This document shows, one piece after another, positions 35,638 to 44,722 of a stretch of 64,000 nt of DNA. This DNA comes from Trinickia violacea (lineage in GTDB: Bacteria > Pseudomonadota > Gammaproteobacteria > Burkholderiales > Burkholderiaceae). Location of the stretch: NCBI RefSeq assembly GCF_005280735.1, contig NZ_CP040078.1, positions 2,604,001-2,668,000 on the forward strand. The letters are read 5' to 3'. The notes beneath the pieces were generated by a model. It was given only the letters and a program-made list of their open reading frames with translations, did not search any database and was not told where the DNA came from. How positions within the stretch are numbered: position 1 is the first letter of the stretch; each line of letters opens with the position of its first letter. Made by a program: the position numbers and the translations under genes.

Positions 35638-36366
35638 ATGAAGTTTCTTGTTGCCGACGACCATGAACTGATCCGCCAGGGCGTCAAGGGCCTCTTGCGC
35701 GGTCTCGATGCGGACGCCCAATTCGACGAAGCCGACAGTTGGGAAACGCTCGCCGCCGCCGCCCGCCCCGATGCCAACCACGATCTCGCGATCGTCGATC
35801 TTCACATGCCCGGCATGGCGGGCGCGGCCTCGCTCGAAGCGCTCTTGAAGGGAAATCCGGCGTTGCCGGTGGTCGTGCTGTCGGCCGAGGAGTCGCCCGA
35901 TGAAATGCGCGCCGTGCTCGCCGCCGGGGCGCTCGGCTTCGTGCCGAAGCGGCAGCCCGCGAGCGTGATGCTCAAGGCGATCGAACTCGTGCTGTCGGGC
36001 GGCGCCTATGTGCCGATGGAAGCGCTGAGCCTGCTCGGCTCGCATGGCGAGCCGTCTTCCGCGACAGCGGCGCAGGCGTCGCCGGAAAACCCGAGCGTGA
36101 GTGCCGCCGCGGCCGCGCCGGCCGGCGTTCAAGCGTTGCAGCCACATCAGCGGCATCTGATGGAAAACCTCTCGCCGCGTCAGCAGGACATCATGCGGCT
36201 CGTCCACCGCGGCTGGACCAACAAGATGATCGCGCGCGAGCTCGGCATGGCCGAAGGCACGGTGAAAGTGCATCTGTCGGTGATCTTCCGGGCGCTGGCG
36301 GTGCGCAATCGCGCAACCGCGATTGCCGTGATCAACGGCTGGCTCGAGGCCGGGAAGACGCTGTAA
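35638..36366 (+). CDS. NarL/FixJ-type response regulator
   Basis: 242 residues. The receiver domain has the acidic pair in ADDHE and the phosphoacceptor D54 (AIVDLHMPG). An Ala-rich linker (about 140-170) leads to a LuxR-type helix-turn-helix (LSPRQQDIMRLVHRGWTNKM..). It converges on a hybrid histidine kinase gene, overlapping it by 35 bp at the 3' ends, so the two are its probable partners. Targets are not evident. Confidence 0.9.
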   Translation: MKFLVADDHELIRQGVKGLLRGLDADAQFDEADSWETLAAAARPDANHDLAIVDLHMPGMAGAASLEALLKGNPALPVVVLSAEESPDEMRAVLAAGALGFVPKRQPASVMLKAIELVLSGGAYVPMEALSLLGSHGEPSSATAAQASPENPSVSAAAAAPAGVQALQPHQRHLMENLSPRQQDIMRLVHRGWTNKMIARELGMAEGTVKVHLSVIFRALAVRNRATAIAVINGWLEAGKTL

Positions 36367-38254
36367 GCGGCGATGGCTGCTTGAGCGTTGCAGGCGGCGG
36401 GCTCGCCGAAGGCGCGCCCGGCGGCGGTAACGGCACAGCAGCGGGCTTGGAAGCCGCAGCGTCCCGGGTGTCCGCCGCATCGCGCCACGCCGTCTGCAGC
36501 GTGCGCAGCAGACGCGCGGGATTCACGGGCTTGTGCAGGATCGGCACGCCCTCCCCGGCCAGCGCTTTCAGCTCCGGCGACGCCATGTCGCCCGTTATCA
36601 CCAGCAGCACCGCGCGCTCAGCGCCGTGGCGCGCGAGTGCGCCGCGCACGCGTTCGAACGCCGTGTTGCTCGCGCGGCCCGCGCGACCGTTACCGAGCTG
36701 GTAGTCGCACAGCACCGCGTCCGGGGCGAAGCCCTCGGCGATCGCGTCGCAGGCGTCGTCCTCGTTGGCGACACTCTTCACGACGCACCCCCAGTGGCCG
36801 AGCAGGCTCGCGATGCCCTCGCGAATCGCCGGTTCGTCGTCGACGCACAACACGCGCCGCCCCGCTGCCGTTGCCATCCCCGGCGGCACGCCCGTGGGCG
36901 TCAACGCCGCGAGCCCCGTGACGACGCGCCCCGGGTCCCCCGCGCGCACCGGAAAGCGAAACGTCGAGCCGCGTCCCGGCGCGGAGCGCAGCTGCAGCTC
37001 GCCGCCGAGCAAGCCGACCAGGCGGCGCACCGTCGGCAGCCCGAGCCCGTGGCCCGGGCGCGCGTCGCGCTCGGCGCTCGCGCCGCGATAGAACTCTTCG
37101 AAGATGCGCTCGTGCTCCCCGGGCGGTATGCCGATGCCCGAATCGCGCACTTCGACGTAGCCGCCGTCAGCGCGCCCGGCGCGCCGCAGTCCGACCCAGA
37201 TCGAACCCTCGTCGGTATAGCGCACCGCGTTCGCCACGAGATTGCCGAGCACGCGTTCGAGCAGCACCGGGTCGTCGTAAAGCACCATCGACGTCGGCGC
37301 AATCCGCAACGCGAGGCCCTTGGCCGCCGCCTGCGGCCGGTATAAGCCGCCGATGCGCTCGAACAGCTCGGCGAGCCGGAAGTCCACCCGCATCACCTGC
37401 GTGACGCCGCTTTCGATCCGCGAGAGATCGAGCACCTGATTGAAGAGCTGATTGAGCGCCTCGACATTGCGCACGATGTTTTCCGCCGCGCGCGCACGTT
37501 CGGCGCTGGGCGCAGCCATGTCGCCGAGCGACGCCGCGAGCAGCCCGATCGCATGAAGCGGCTGACGCAGATCGTGGCTCGCCGCCGCGAAAAAGCGCGT
37601 CTTGGCCAAGCCGGCCTCGACGGCCACGTGCTTCTGCACGGCAAGCGATTCGGCGAGACGCTGCTGATCGACGCGCGCCTGCACGACGCTGCGGAAAAGC
37701 TTGCGGTAGCTGATCGCATACAGGTTGATCGCCGAAAAGAAGAACAGCACCACGATCCCGACCACGATCCGCTCGAACGAATGCGCGCTGAAATGCAGCA
37801 CGATGGCCGGCAGCAGCAGCAACGGAATGGCGACCGAGAAATTGAGCGTATCGAAGCCGTTCGACATGAAGACGCCGGCGGCAAGCGTCACGATCAGCAC
37901 CGTGTGCAGCAGCGGCAGCTCCGCTTGCGTGCTGTGAAACGCGAACCAGATCGACAGCCCCGGCGCGCTATAGAGCAGCGCGCCGCGCAGCGCGTGCAGG
38001 TTGATCCAGGCGCGCGGCGACAGCGCGGCGGGCCAATGCCGGTGCCAAAGCCAGAGCGCGAGACCCAGGCAATTTGCCGCCGCGTAGAAAACAAGCCACG
38101 CATTGAAGAAGCGCAGCGCCGACATCTCCGCCCAATACATCGATGTCAGCACCGCAATCGAAAACCAATGCGTGAAAAACGCGAGCAAGTCCTGCGCGTA
38201 GAGCACCCGCACGAGGTCTTCGTCGACGGCGCGCTGGATCGGATCGGCTTGCAT
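36332..38254 (-). CDS. Hybrid sensor histidine kinase with C-terminal receiver
   Basis: 640 residues. About six N-terminal membrane helices (residues 15-190) serve as an integral-membrane sensor. The phosphoacceptor His is at about 226 in AAASHDLRQPLHAIG, the HATPase domain follows (NLVANAVRYTDEGS, GIGIPPGEHERIFEEFYRG, GHGLGLPTVRRLV), and a receiver domain has its Asp near 516 (VLCDYQLG). The tail is Pro/Ala-rich. ATG at 38254 has AAGGAAG upstream; the frame opens 21 codons earlier. The ligand is unknown. It overlaps the response-regulator gene tail to tail. Confidence 0.92.
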   Translation of the reverse strand: MQADPIQRAVDEDLVRVLYAQDLLAFFTHWFSIAVLTSMYWAEMSALRFFNAWLVFYAAANCLGLALWLWHRHWPAALSPRAWINLHALRGALLYSAPGLSIWFAFHSTQAELPLLHTVLIVTLAAGVFMSNGFDTLNFSVAIPLLLLPAIVLHFSAHSFERIVVGIVVLFFFSAINLYAISYRKLFRSVVQARVDQQRLAESLAVQKHVAVEAGLAKTRFFAAASHDLRQPLHAIGLLAASLGDMAAPSAERARAAENIVRNVEALNQLFNQVLDLSRIESGVTQVMRVDFRLAELFERIGGLYRPQAAAKGLALRIAPTSMVLYDDPVLLERVLGNLVANAVRYTDEGSIWVGLRRAGRADGGYVEVRDSGIGIPPGEHERIFEEFYRGASAERDARPGHGLGLPTVRRLVGLLGGELQLRSAPGRGSTFRFPVRAGDPGRVVTGLAALTPTGVPPGMATAAGRRVLCVDDEPAIREGIASLLGHWGCVVKSVANEDDACDAIAEGFAPDAVLCDYQLGNGRAGRASNTAFERVRGALARHGAERAVLLVITGDMASPELKALAGEGVPILHKPVNPARLLRTLQTAWRDAADTRDAAASKPAAVPLPPPGAPSASPPPATLKQPSPLTASSRPRASR

Positions 38255-38519
38255 CGTGCGGCTTCCTTGTGAAGTCCGGCAAGTGCGTTGAGCGTGAGTC
38301 CTTGAGGAAAACCGCATGGGTGACGGCGTTTTCGCGGTTTACCCGGGAGTTTACCCATCAGCTAACACTTAATCCATATAGGCGGCGCCGTCGCCGAAAA
38401 CCATACTGCAGCCACTTCTCGCGCGGCCTGCCATGTTCGTGAACTTTTCAGCGTTTCCTTCAACGCTGATGTCGATGCCGCGTTCCCCCATAGATCTTCG
38501 ACAAGACGGAGGCTTCAAA

Positions 38520-39308
38520 ATGGGCGCACTGATCGGCCACGACTTTGCACGCAGCGACAACGCGATCCTTCCGGACCTCTGGCGCCGCCGCAGCCGGCTG
38601 TCCGACGACGAGATGGTGTCGATGTGCGAGCTCGTGCGAAGTGCGCTGCGCGGCTACCATCCGCTCGAGCTGCATGCGCTCGCCGAGGACAAGGAGGAGC
38701 TCGTCGCGCAGTTCATCTTCGCGAAGGTGCTCCGGCTCGAACCCGGCCACGCCGAATCGCACGCGCGCCCCGACAGCGCGCCGTCCACGCGCTACGCGAT
38801 CTGCGCGTACTTCCGCCGCTATCTGATCGACTGTCTGCGCAGCGCGAGCCATCAGCGCAACGTCTCGATGGAAATCGAAGGCATCGAACAGGAAATCGAC
38901 TCGCACGCGCGCGCGCTCGAAGACCCCGTCGACGGCGTGCTGACGCAATACGGCCTCGACGAAGCCCGCGTGCGCGCCGCCGCGCGCAGGTTCATCGCCG
39001 GCCTCGACGCGCCCGAGCAGGTGGTGCTCGCGGGCAGCCTCGGCTGGGGCTCCGAAACGAAGGGCGGGCTTTCGCGCATCGCGGCGCAGCATCGCGTGCC
39101 GTCGTATCACTACCGCGCAGTGAAGCTCGGCGTCACCATGAAAAAGACGGCCCAGGCCGACGATTTTTCCAATACGAAGATCGGACGCTGGCTGGTCGAC
39201 GCGCTCGGCATCGAGATTCATGTCGAGAATCGCGAGGCCATTCTGGTCGCGCTGAATCTGCTGGCAGTCGAGGCGAGCGAGTGCTGGGTGAACGAGGCGG
39301 CGGCCTGA
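38520..39308 (+). CDS. Unrecognised protein, possible divergent sigma-70-like factor
   Basis: 262 residues, no signal peptide or membrane helix. I do not recognise the family with confidence. A segment near 85-125 (FIFAKVLRLEP ... YFRRYLIDCLRSASHQRNVS) resembles sigma region 2, where a core-binding helix ends in a LxDxLR-type motif followed by basic residues. A segment near 180-220 (LDAPEQVVLAGSLGW ... LSRIAAQHRVPSYHYRAVKLG) resembles a region-4 helix-turn-helix. The frame opens at 38433, but the ATG at 38520 has a strong GGAGG eight bases upstream. It lies 110 bp before a GMC oxidoreductase fusion on the same strand. Confidence 0.6.
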   Translation: MGALIGHDFARSDNAILPDLWRRRSRLSDDEMVSMCELVRSALRGYHPLELHALAEDKEELVAQFIFAKVLRLEPGHAESHARPDSAPSTRYAICAYFRRYLIDCLRSASHQRNVSMEIEGIEQEIDSHARALEDPVDGVLTQYGLDEARVRAAARRFIAGLDAPEQVVLAGSLGWGSETKGGLSRIAAQHRVPSYHYRAVKLGVTMKKTAQADDFSNTKIGRWLVDALGIEIHVENREAILVALNLLAVEASECWVNEAAA

Positions 39309-39418
39309 TGCACTGGATACGGCGCCGGATAAGGCACTGGATAAGCGCGATTCACCGCCTAAGATAAAGAAGCCCCCGCACGTCCCCTCTCCTTCCAACT
39401 AGCTAGCGAGGTGGCCGC

Positions 39419-42400
39419 ATGAACCGCCTGTCGAGTCCTATGGAGGCGTTGGAGCCGCATTACGACGTGATCGTCGTCGGCTCCGGCTATGGCGGCGCCA
39501 TCGCCGCAAGCCGCATGGCGCGCGCGCGGCGCCGCGTCTGCGTGCTCGAGCGCGGGCGCGAATTCATGGCGGGCGACTTTCCGGTGCATGCCGCGGAGGG
39601 CGTCGGCGAGGTCCAGTACAACCTCGACGACCGGCGGCTCGGGTCGGCGCTCGCGTTGATCGAAGTGCACGTGAACCCGGAAGTCAACGCGGTGGTCGGC
39701 TGCGGACTCGGCGGCACGTCGCTGATCAACGCGAACGTCGCGCTGCACCCCGACGCGCGCCTGTGGGACGATCCGCGCTGGCCTGCCGCGCTGCGCGCCG
39801 ATCAAGGCGGCATCGAAGCCGGCTATGCCCGCGCGCTGGCGATGCTTCAGCCGCAGCCGTGGCCCGCCGATTTTCCGCCCTTGCCGAAGCTCGACGCGCT
39901 CGGACGGTCGGCGGAAGCGCTCGATATGAGCGCGTCGTTCTACCGTCCTCCGATCACCGTCACGTTCAAGGACGGCCTCAACGCGGCAGGCGTCGAGCAA
40001 AGCGCCTGCATCGGGTGCGGCAACTGCAATTCCGGCTGCAACTACGGCGCGAAGAACTCGACGCACATGAACTACCTGCCGGACGCCGTCGCGCACGGCG
40101 CGCAGATCTTCACGCAAGCGGCAGTGGATTCGGTCGAATGGGACGAGGCCGCGCGGCAATGGCGCGTCTACTATCAGTGGGTCGATATCGGGCGGGAGAT
40201 TTTCGACGGCGCCGATTTGTTGACGACGGCGGACCACGTGATCCTGTCGGCGGGCACGCTCGGGTCCACCGCGATTCTGTTGCGCTCGCGCGAGAAGCGC
40301 GGCCTCACGCTATCGGACCAGCTAGGCGCGCATTTCACCGGCAACGGCGACGTGCTCGCCTTCGCGTTCAACACGAATCACGAGATCAACGGCGTGGGCT
40401 GGGAGACGGCCGACGACGCAAGACGCGCACCGGTCGGCCCCGTGATCACCGGCATCATCGATCATCGCGACACTCAAGACGTGATGGACGGCTTCGTCAT
40501 CGAAGAAGGCTCACTCGCCGCGCCGATCGGCCCGGCGATGCTGGGCGTGCTCGGCATCGCCGCGCCCGCGGACGGTGTCGCTGCCCCCGAGGACGGAACT
40601 CCGGATGGCGCGGCGCAAAACAACGCGCTCGACGCCGCCGCGCGCGAAGCGCTCTCGGCATTGCGCGGGCCGCACTACGGCGCGATGCGCAACACGCAAA
40701 CGTACCTCGTGATGGCCCATGACGACGACGCCGGCCGGATCGAACTGCACGAGGATCGCCCGCGCATCGCGTGGCCCGGCGCGAGCGAGCAGCCGATCTA
40801 CCGGACGATCAACGACACGCTCGAAGACGCGACACGCGCGCTCGGCGGCACCTTCGTCAACGACCCGCTCGATACGCCGCTCTTCAAGGACCGCCTCATT
40901 ACGGTGCATCCACTGGGCGGCTGCGCGATGGCGGACGATGCCGAGCATGGGGTCGTCGATCACGCCGGCCGCGTGTTCAGCGGCAAAGCAGGCACCGGCA
41001 TGCACCCTGGCCTCTACGTGATGGACGGCGCGGTCATCCCTTTGTCGCTCGGCGTGAATCCGCTGTTGACGATTTCGGCGCTGGCCGAGCGCAACTGCGT
41101 GCAACTGGCTGCGTCCAACGGCTGGGCGATCGACTTCACTCGGGGCGTCCTCACGTCCGGCGCTCCGCGCGCCGCTGCCGCCGCGCCGCCCGCTGAGCGC
41201 ATCGGTCTGCGCTTCACCGAAACGATGGTCGGCGCCTATACGTCCCTCGCGCCGGCCTCCCCTGGCGACGCCCAATCGAGCCCGATGAGCTTCACGCTCA
41301 CCGTCGACTCCGGCGACCTTCCCACCATGCTCGCGAACCCGCAGCACGAAGCGCCGATGGTGGGCACGCTGACGTGCGCGGCGCTGTCGAGCGAACCGAT
41401 GACGATCGCGAACGGACGCTTCAACCTGTTCGTCACCGACCCGGCGCATGTCGATCAACGCAACATGGTCTACCGGATGACGCTCGTCGCGGCCGAAGGC
41501 AAGCGCTATGACTTCGTCGGCCGCAAGATCATCACGTTCAGCTCGCCGCTCGAACTGTGGAAGCAGACGAACACGCTCTACGCCGAAGTGCATGAATCCG
41601 CCGACGACGGCGCGCGTTTGCTTGGCAAAGCCACCCTCATCATCACGGCCGGCAATTCGCTCAAGCAGCAAACGACACTCGGCGTCACCAACGCGCCGAC
41701 GCTCGAAATGCGCTTGGCGTGGACCCTGCGTTTCGGCAAGTTCTTCGCCGACGTGCTGTTCACCGAGTACGGCGGCATCGCGGCGCCGCTGCAATTCGCA
41801 GAGGCCGACGCGCGTCCGCGCGAGCGCCGCCGCTTAAATGCGCCCGCACCGGTTACCCATTATTTGCGCACGCAAGACGGCAAGACGCTGCGCCTCACGC
41901 GCTACTGCGCAGGAAACAAGGGACCGTTGCTGCTGATTCATGGTTCGGGCGTATCGAGCGGCATCTTCACGACCGACATGATCGAGACCAATCTGGTCGA
42001 GCATCTGTGCGCAAGCGGCTACGACGTGTGGCTCGTCGATCTGCGCGTGAGCATCGCGCTGCCGAGCGCGGCCGAGCAAACGACGGCCGACGCGATTGCC
42101 GCCTACGATATCCCCGCCGCCGTCGCGAAGGTCTGTGAGTTGAGCGGCGCCGATTCGATCCACGTCATCGCTCACTGCCTCGGCGCGGTGACACTGACGA
42201 TGGCACTCTTGAGCGGCCTCACGCGCGTCCGGTCGGCCGTGATGTCGCAAGTGTCCGCGCATTTGATTCCCGAGCCGCTGCAGCGCGTGAAGGCCGGCTT
42301 GCATTTGCCGGAGATGCTCGATCACTTGGGCGTCACCGACTTGACCGCGCTAACCAAGCATGCGAGCTGGCCGGCGAACCTGCTCGACGAAGCGCTGCGG

Positions 42401-42850
42401 CTTTATCCGGTGGAAGAAGGTTGCCGCAGCGCGGTCTGTCATCGCGCGACGTTCATGTACGGGCAGGTCTACGAGCACGAGCAACTCAACGAAGTGCTGC
42501 ACGACAACTTGCAGGAGCTGTTCGGCGTGCACGACATGCGGCTCTTCGAACATCTCGCCGCGATGGTGCGAGCGGGGCACATCGTGAGAGCGGATGGAGA
42601 GGATGTCTATCTGCGCGACTTGAGCGGATTGAACCTGCCGATCACGTTCATTCATGGCGCGCTCAATCGCTGTTACCTGCCGGATAGCACGTTGAAGACC
42701 TACGCGATGCTCAAGGACGCCTATCCCGATCAGCGCTATGAGCACGTGGCCATCGACGGATACGGCCATATCGACTGCATCTTCGGGCGCGATGCGGCCA
42801 CGGACGTGTACCCCTCGATTACGCGGCATCTGGCGGCCCATGCCAGGTAG
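39419..42850 (+). CDS. GMC-type FAD oxidoreductase fused to an alpha/beta hydrolase
   Basis: 1143 residues. Residues 1-570 form a GMC/cholesterol-oxidase-like flavoprotein: FAD motif VIVVGSGYGGAIAASRMA, an unusual Cys-rich stretch CIGCGNCNSGCNYGAKNS, and HPLGGCAMADD with the C-terminal VNPLLTISALAERN. Residues about 600-800 form a beta-rich middle domain of unknown type. Residues about 820-1143 form an alpha/beta hydrolase with LLLIHGSGVSSG (oxyanion region), VIAHCLGAVTL, where a cysteine sits in the nucleophile elbow GHSxG-like position (A-H-C-L-G), and a terminal DGYGHIDCIFG histidine. Such fusions probably oxidise a sterol- or lipid-like alcohol and process an ester. Substrate unknown. Confidence 0.88.
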   Translation: MNRLSSPMEALEPHYDVIVVGSGYGGAIAASRMARARRRVCVLERGREFMAGDFPVHAAEGVGEVQYNLDDRRLGSALALIEVHVNPEVNAVVGCGLGGTSLINANVALHPDARLWDDPRWPAALRADQGGIEAGYARALAMLQPQPWPADFPPLPKLDALGRSAEALDMSASFYRPPITVTFKDGLNAAGVEQSACIGCGNCNSGCNYGAKNSTHMNYLPDAVAHGAQIFTQAAVDSVEWDEAARQWRVYYQWVDIGREIFDGADLLTTADHVILSAGTLGSTAILLRSREKRGLTLSDQLGAHFTGNGDVLAFAFNTNHEINGVGWETADDARRAPVGPVITGIIDHRDTQDVMDGFVIEEGSLAAPIGPAMLGVLGIAAPADGVAAPEDGTPDGAAQNNALDAAAREALSALRGPHYGAMRNTQTYLVMAHDDDAGRIELHEDRPRIAWPGASEQPIYRTINDTLEDATRALGGTFVNDPLDTPLFKDRLITVHPLGGCAMADDAEHGVVDHAGRVFSGKAGTGMHPGLYVMDGAVIPLSLGVNPLLTISALAERNCVQLAASNGWAIDFTRGVLTSGAPRAAAAAPPAERIGLRFTETMVGAYTSLAPASPGDAQSSPMSFTLTVDSGDLPTMLANPQHEAPMVGTLTCAALSSEPMTIANGRFNLFVTDPAHVDQRNMVYRMTLVAAEGKRYDFVGRKIITFSSPLELWKQTNTLYAEVHESADDGARLLGKATLIITAGNSLKQQTTLGVTNAPTLEMRLAWTLRFGKFFADVLFTEYGGIAAPLQFAEADARPRERRRLNAPAPVTHYLRTQDGKTLRLTRYCAGNKGPLLLIHGSGVSSGIFTTDMIETNLVEHLCASGYDVWLVDLRVSIALPSAAEQTTADAIAAYDIPAAVAKVCELSGADSIHVIAHCLGAVTLTMALLSGLTRVRSAVMSQVSAHLIPEPLQRVKAGLHLPEMLDHLGVTDLTALTKHASWPANLLDEALRLYPVEEGCRSAVCHRATFMYGQVYEHEQLNEVLHDNLQELFGVHDMRLFEHLAAMVRAGHIVRADGEDVYLRDLSGLNLPITFIHGALNRCYLPDSTLKTYAMLKDAYPDQRYEHVAIDGYGHIDCIFGRDAATDVYPSITRHLAAHAR

Positions 42851-42855
42851 CGGCT

Positions 42856-42879
42856 CCTTGCGTTGAGCCTTGCGTTGAG
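42856..42879. repeat. Tandem 12-bp duplication
   Basis: CCTTGCGTTGAG occurs twice in a row in the 35 bp between the convergent stop codons of the GMC fusion and the phosphatase. Probably replication slippage; no function seen. Confidence 0.7.
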
Positions 42880-42885
42880 AAGCAA

Positions 42886-43845
42886 TCAAACGACGAGACG
42901 CGCACGCAGCGCATCGATGGTCGATTGCGCGAGACCGAGCCCTTGCGTGAGATAGGCCGGCATGGTCCCGTAGCTCTGCTGCACCTGATCGAAACCGGCT
43001 TGCAGGTAGCTCGATTGCGCGCTGAAAAGCGGCATGGCATTCGCGGCGGCATCGTCGCCGCTTTGCTGGCGAATCGCATCGACGCGGGCCTGGATCGACG
43101 CCGTCGAGTAGGTGTTGGTCAGCAGATAGTCGGCCACGATCACATCGAGCGGCACGTTGGCGATGCTCAGCAGCAATGCCGCCGCCCACCCCGTGCGGTC
43201 CTTGCCCGCCGTGCTGTGAAAAATCTGCGCGCCGCTTCCGCTCGCGAGATCCGTTAGCAGCGCACCGTATGCAGCCCGTTCGAAATCCGAGGTCACGAAG
43301 TTGCGGTTCAGGGTTTGCATCATCGCCACGGCGTCGGCCGCGCTCGCGGGCACGGACGTCACGACGTCGTTCGTGCCATCGATATTGACGGTCGCGTAAG
43401 CCGCGCCCGTGGGCAGGACGTCGGGCGTGCGGGAGACTTCTCCCGGTGTGCGCAGATCGTAGACCGCCGCGATGCCCAACGTGCCGAGCGTCGCCTTGTC
43501 GTCGGCCGAAAGCGTCAGCACGCTCGATCGATAGAACACGCCGCGTTTTACGCGCCGGCCGTCGGCCGTGGGATAGCCGTCCGGCGCGCCGCCGACGTCG
43601 CGGAAATTGTCGACGGACGCCAGACGCGGCGTCGCGTCCGCATCGGTATCGAAATCGCCACCGCCGCCGCACGCCGTGAGCAGCGAACTGCCGAAAGCCG
43701 GCAGCAGCAGCATCCCTGCCGTGCGCTTCAGGAACGCGCGACGCCGCGCATCCGCCGCCTCTCGTGCGGCATCTACGGCACAGCCCGATGGCGCGCGGAC
43801 GCGCGCGCGCATCGAACGCGGACGGTCATTCGCGGTGAAATCCAT
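42886..43845 (-). CDS. Tat-exported lipoprotein of the tyrosine phosphatase family (PF13350-like), catalytic Cys absent
   Basis: 319 residues. A twin-arginine motif (RRRAFLKR) and hydrophobic stretch end in the lipobox LLTAC followed by GGGG, so it should be Tat-exported and lipidated. The mature part fits the Y_phosphatase3 family (NFRDVGG, then the P-loop). The loop reads HSTAGKDRTG where the family has H-C-x-x-G-K-D-R-T-G: the nucleophilic cysteine is a serine (codon AGC). The general-acid region DLRTPGE is kept. It is probably inactive as a phosphatase or binds phospho-ligands only. Start chosen at ATG 43845; the frame opens at 43950. Confidence 0.82.
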   Translation of the reverse strand: MDFTANDRPRSMRARVRAPSGCAVDAAREAADARRRAFLKRTAGMLLLPAFGSSLLTACGGGGDFDTDADATPRLASVDNFRDVGGAPDGYPTADGRRVKRGVFYRSSVLTLSADDKATLGTLGIAAVYDLRTPGEVSRTPDVLPTGAAYATVNIDGTNDVVTSVPASAADAVAMMQTLNRNFVTSDFERAAYGALLTDLASGSGAQIFHSTAGKDRTGWAAALLLSIANVPLDVIVADYLLTNTYSTASIQARVDAIRQQSGDDAAANAMPLFSAQSSYLQAGFDQVQQSYGTMPAYLTQGLGLAQSTIDALRARLVV

Positions 43846-44391
43846 GCGGGCTATTGGGTCGAGGACGGCGAGGCATCGTGGTCGGGGCGGGATCGCGTGC
43901 GAAATTGGCGCGCAAATGTAACGAAGGCGCGCCGAGTCGGCCAACCGCAACTGTAACGACGATTTGCGTCACCAGTAGGGCTTCGTAGGAATAGGTAAGG
44001 ATAAAAAAGGATTGACAAAAGCCCGCCCGGTAAAACTCGCCAAACGCTCGCTTTAATCTTTCAATTTCATTTCTAATTGTATTTAATTGGTATTGTGATT
44101 TTCGTGCTGCATTGCGAAAATCCGACGAATTTCGGTCATTTTTCCCTGTTACAGAAATGTGTCAGTTTTACCGAAATACACGGTTATCTTTTTTGAGACA
44201 TTTATTTGGGAATGGATTGATTTCCCCAAATGGCCTGCATACAATGCGTCTCACAGGTTGTTACAAGTTGTAACACCCTGTATCAAAGATACACAAAAGG
44301 AAGAGCAAACGTTAGCGCTCGACCGGGGGCACAAATACACGGTATAAATTACCGGGCAAATATAAATTCGGGGCTTCGGGAAAACTGAAAA
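43846..44391. other. AT-rich regulatory region upstream of flhDC
   Basis: About 545 bp, clearly lower in GC than the surroundings after 43960, with no credible gene (a 62-codon frame at 44159-44347 lacks a ribosome-binding site). It contains three inverted repeats: 44098-44121 (ATTTTCG, ten bases, CGAAAAT), 44254-44280 (13-bp arms) and 44279-44293 (TGTATC AAA GATACA). Expected to hold the flhDC promoter and regulator sites. Confidence 0.6.
44254..44280. promoter_or_regulatory. 27-bp near-perfect palindrome upstream of flhD
   Basis: 13-bp arms (CAGGTTGTTACAA / TTGTAACACCCTG) around a central G with one mismatch, 111 bp before flhD. A probable binding site for a dimeric regulator; the protein is unknown. 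Confidence 0.6.
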
Positions 44392-44712
44392 ATGGACCGT
44401 AGCAGCGAGACGCTGGATTCTATCCGCGAAATTAATTTGTCGTACATCATGCTCGCGCAGCGCATGCTGCGTGAGGATAAGCCAGTCGGGATGTTCCGTC
44501 TGGGCCTATCGTCGGAATTGGCCGATTTGCTTGCCAGTCTGTCGCTCGCGCAGATCGTCAAGTTGGCCTCTTCCGACCAGCTTCTCTGCTTCTTCCGTTT
44601 TAACGACCACTCGATGTTGTCGGCGCTCACGCAATCCGCGAAGCATGCGGATGTCGCTCCGACGCACGCTGCCATCCTGCTTGCCGGCCAACGGGCCGAA
44701 CAGTTCGCATAA
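44392..44712 (+). CDS. flhD: FlhD, flagellar master regulator subunit
   Basis: 106 residues matching betaproteobacterial FlhD (IREINLSYIMLAQRMLREDK.., LGLSSELADLLASLSLAQIVKLASSDQLLCFFRF). With FlhC it forms the FlhD4C2 activator of class II flagellar genes. The start has only a weak purine-rich site. flhC begins 10 bp downstream. Confidence 0.96.
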   Translation: MDRSSETLDSIREINLSYIMLAQRMLREDKPVGMFRLGLSSELADLLASLSLAQIVKLASSDQLLCFFRFNDHSMLSALTQSAKHADVAPTHAAILLAGQRAEQFA

Positions 44713-44722
44713 GGAGCCGGTC

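Noticed and set aside
44012..44017. TTGACA as a -35 box upstream of flhD
   Set aside because: No acceptable -10 hexamer at 16-18 bp spacing.
44159..44347. 62-codon frame upstream of flhD
   Set aside because: No ribosome-binding site and no recognisable features; lies over the regulatory palindromes.
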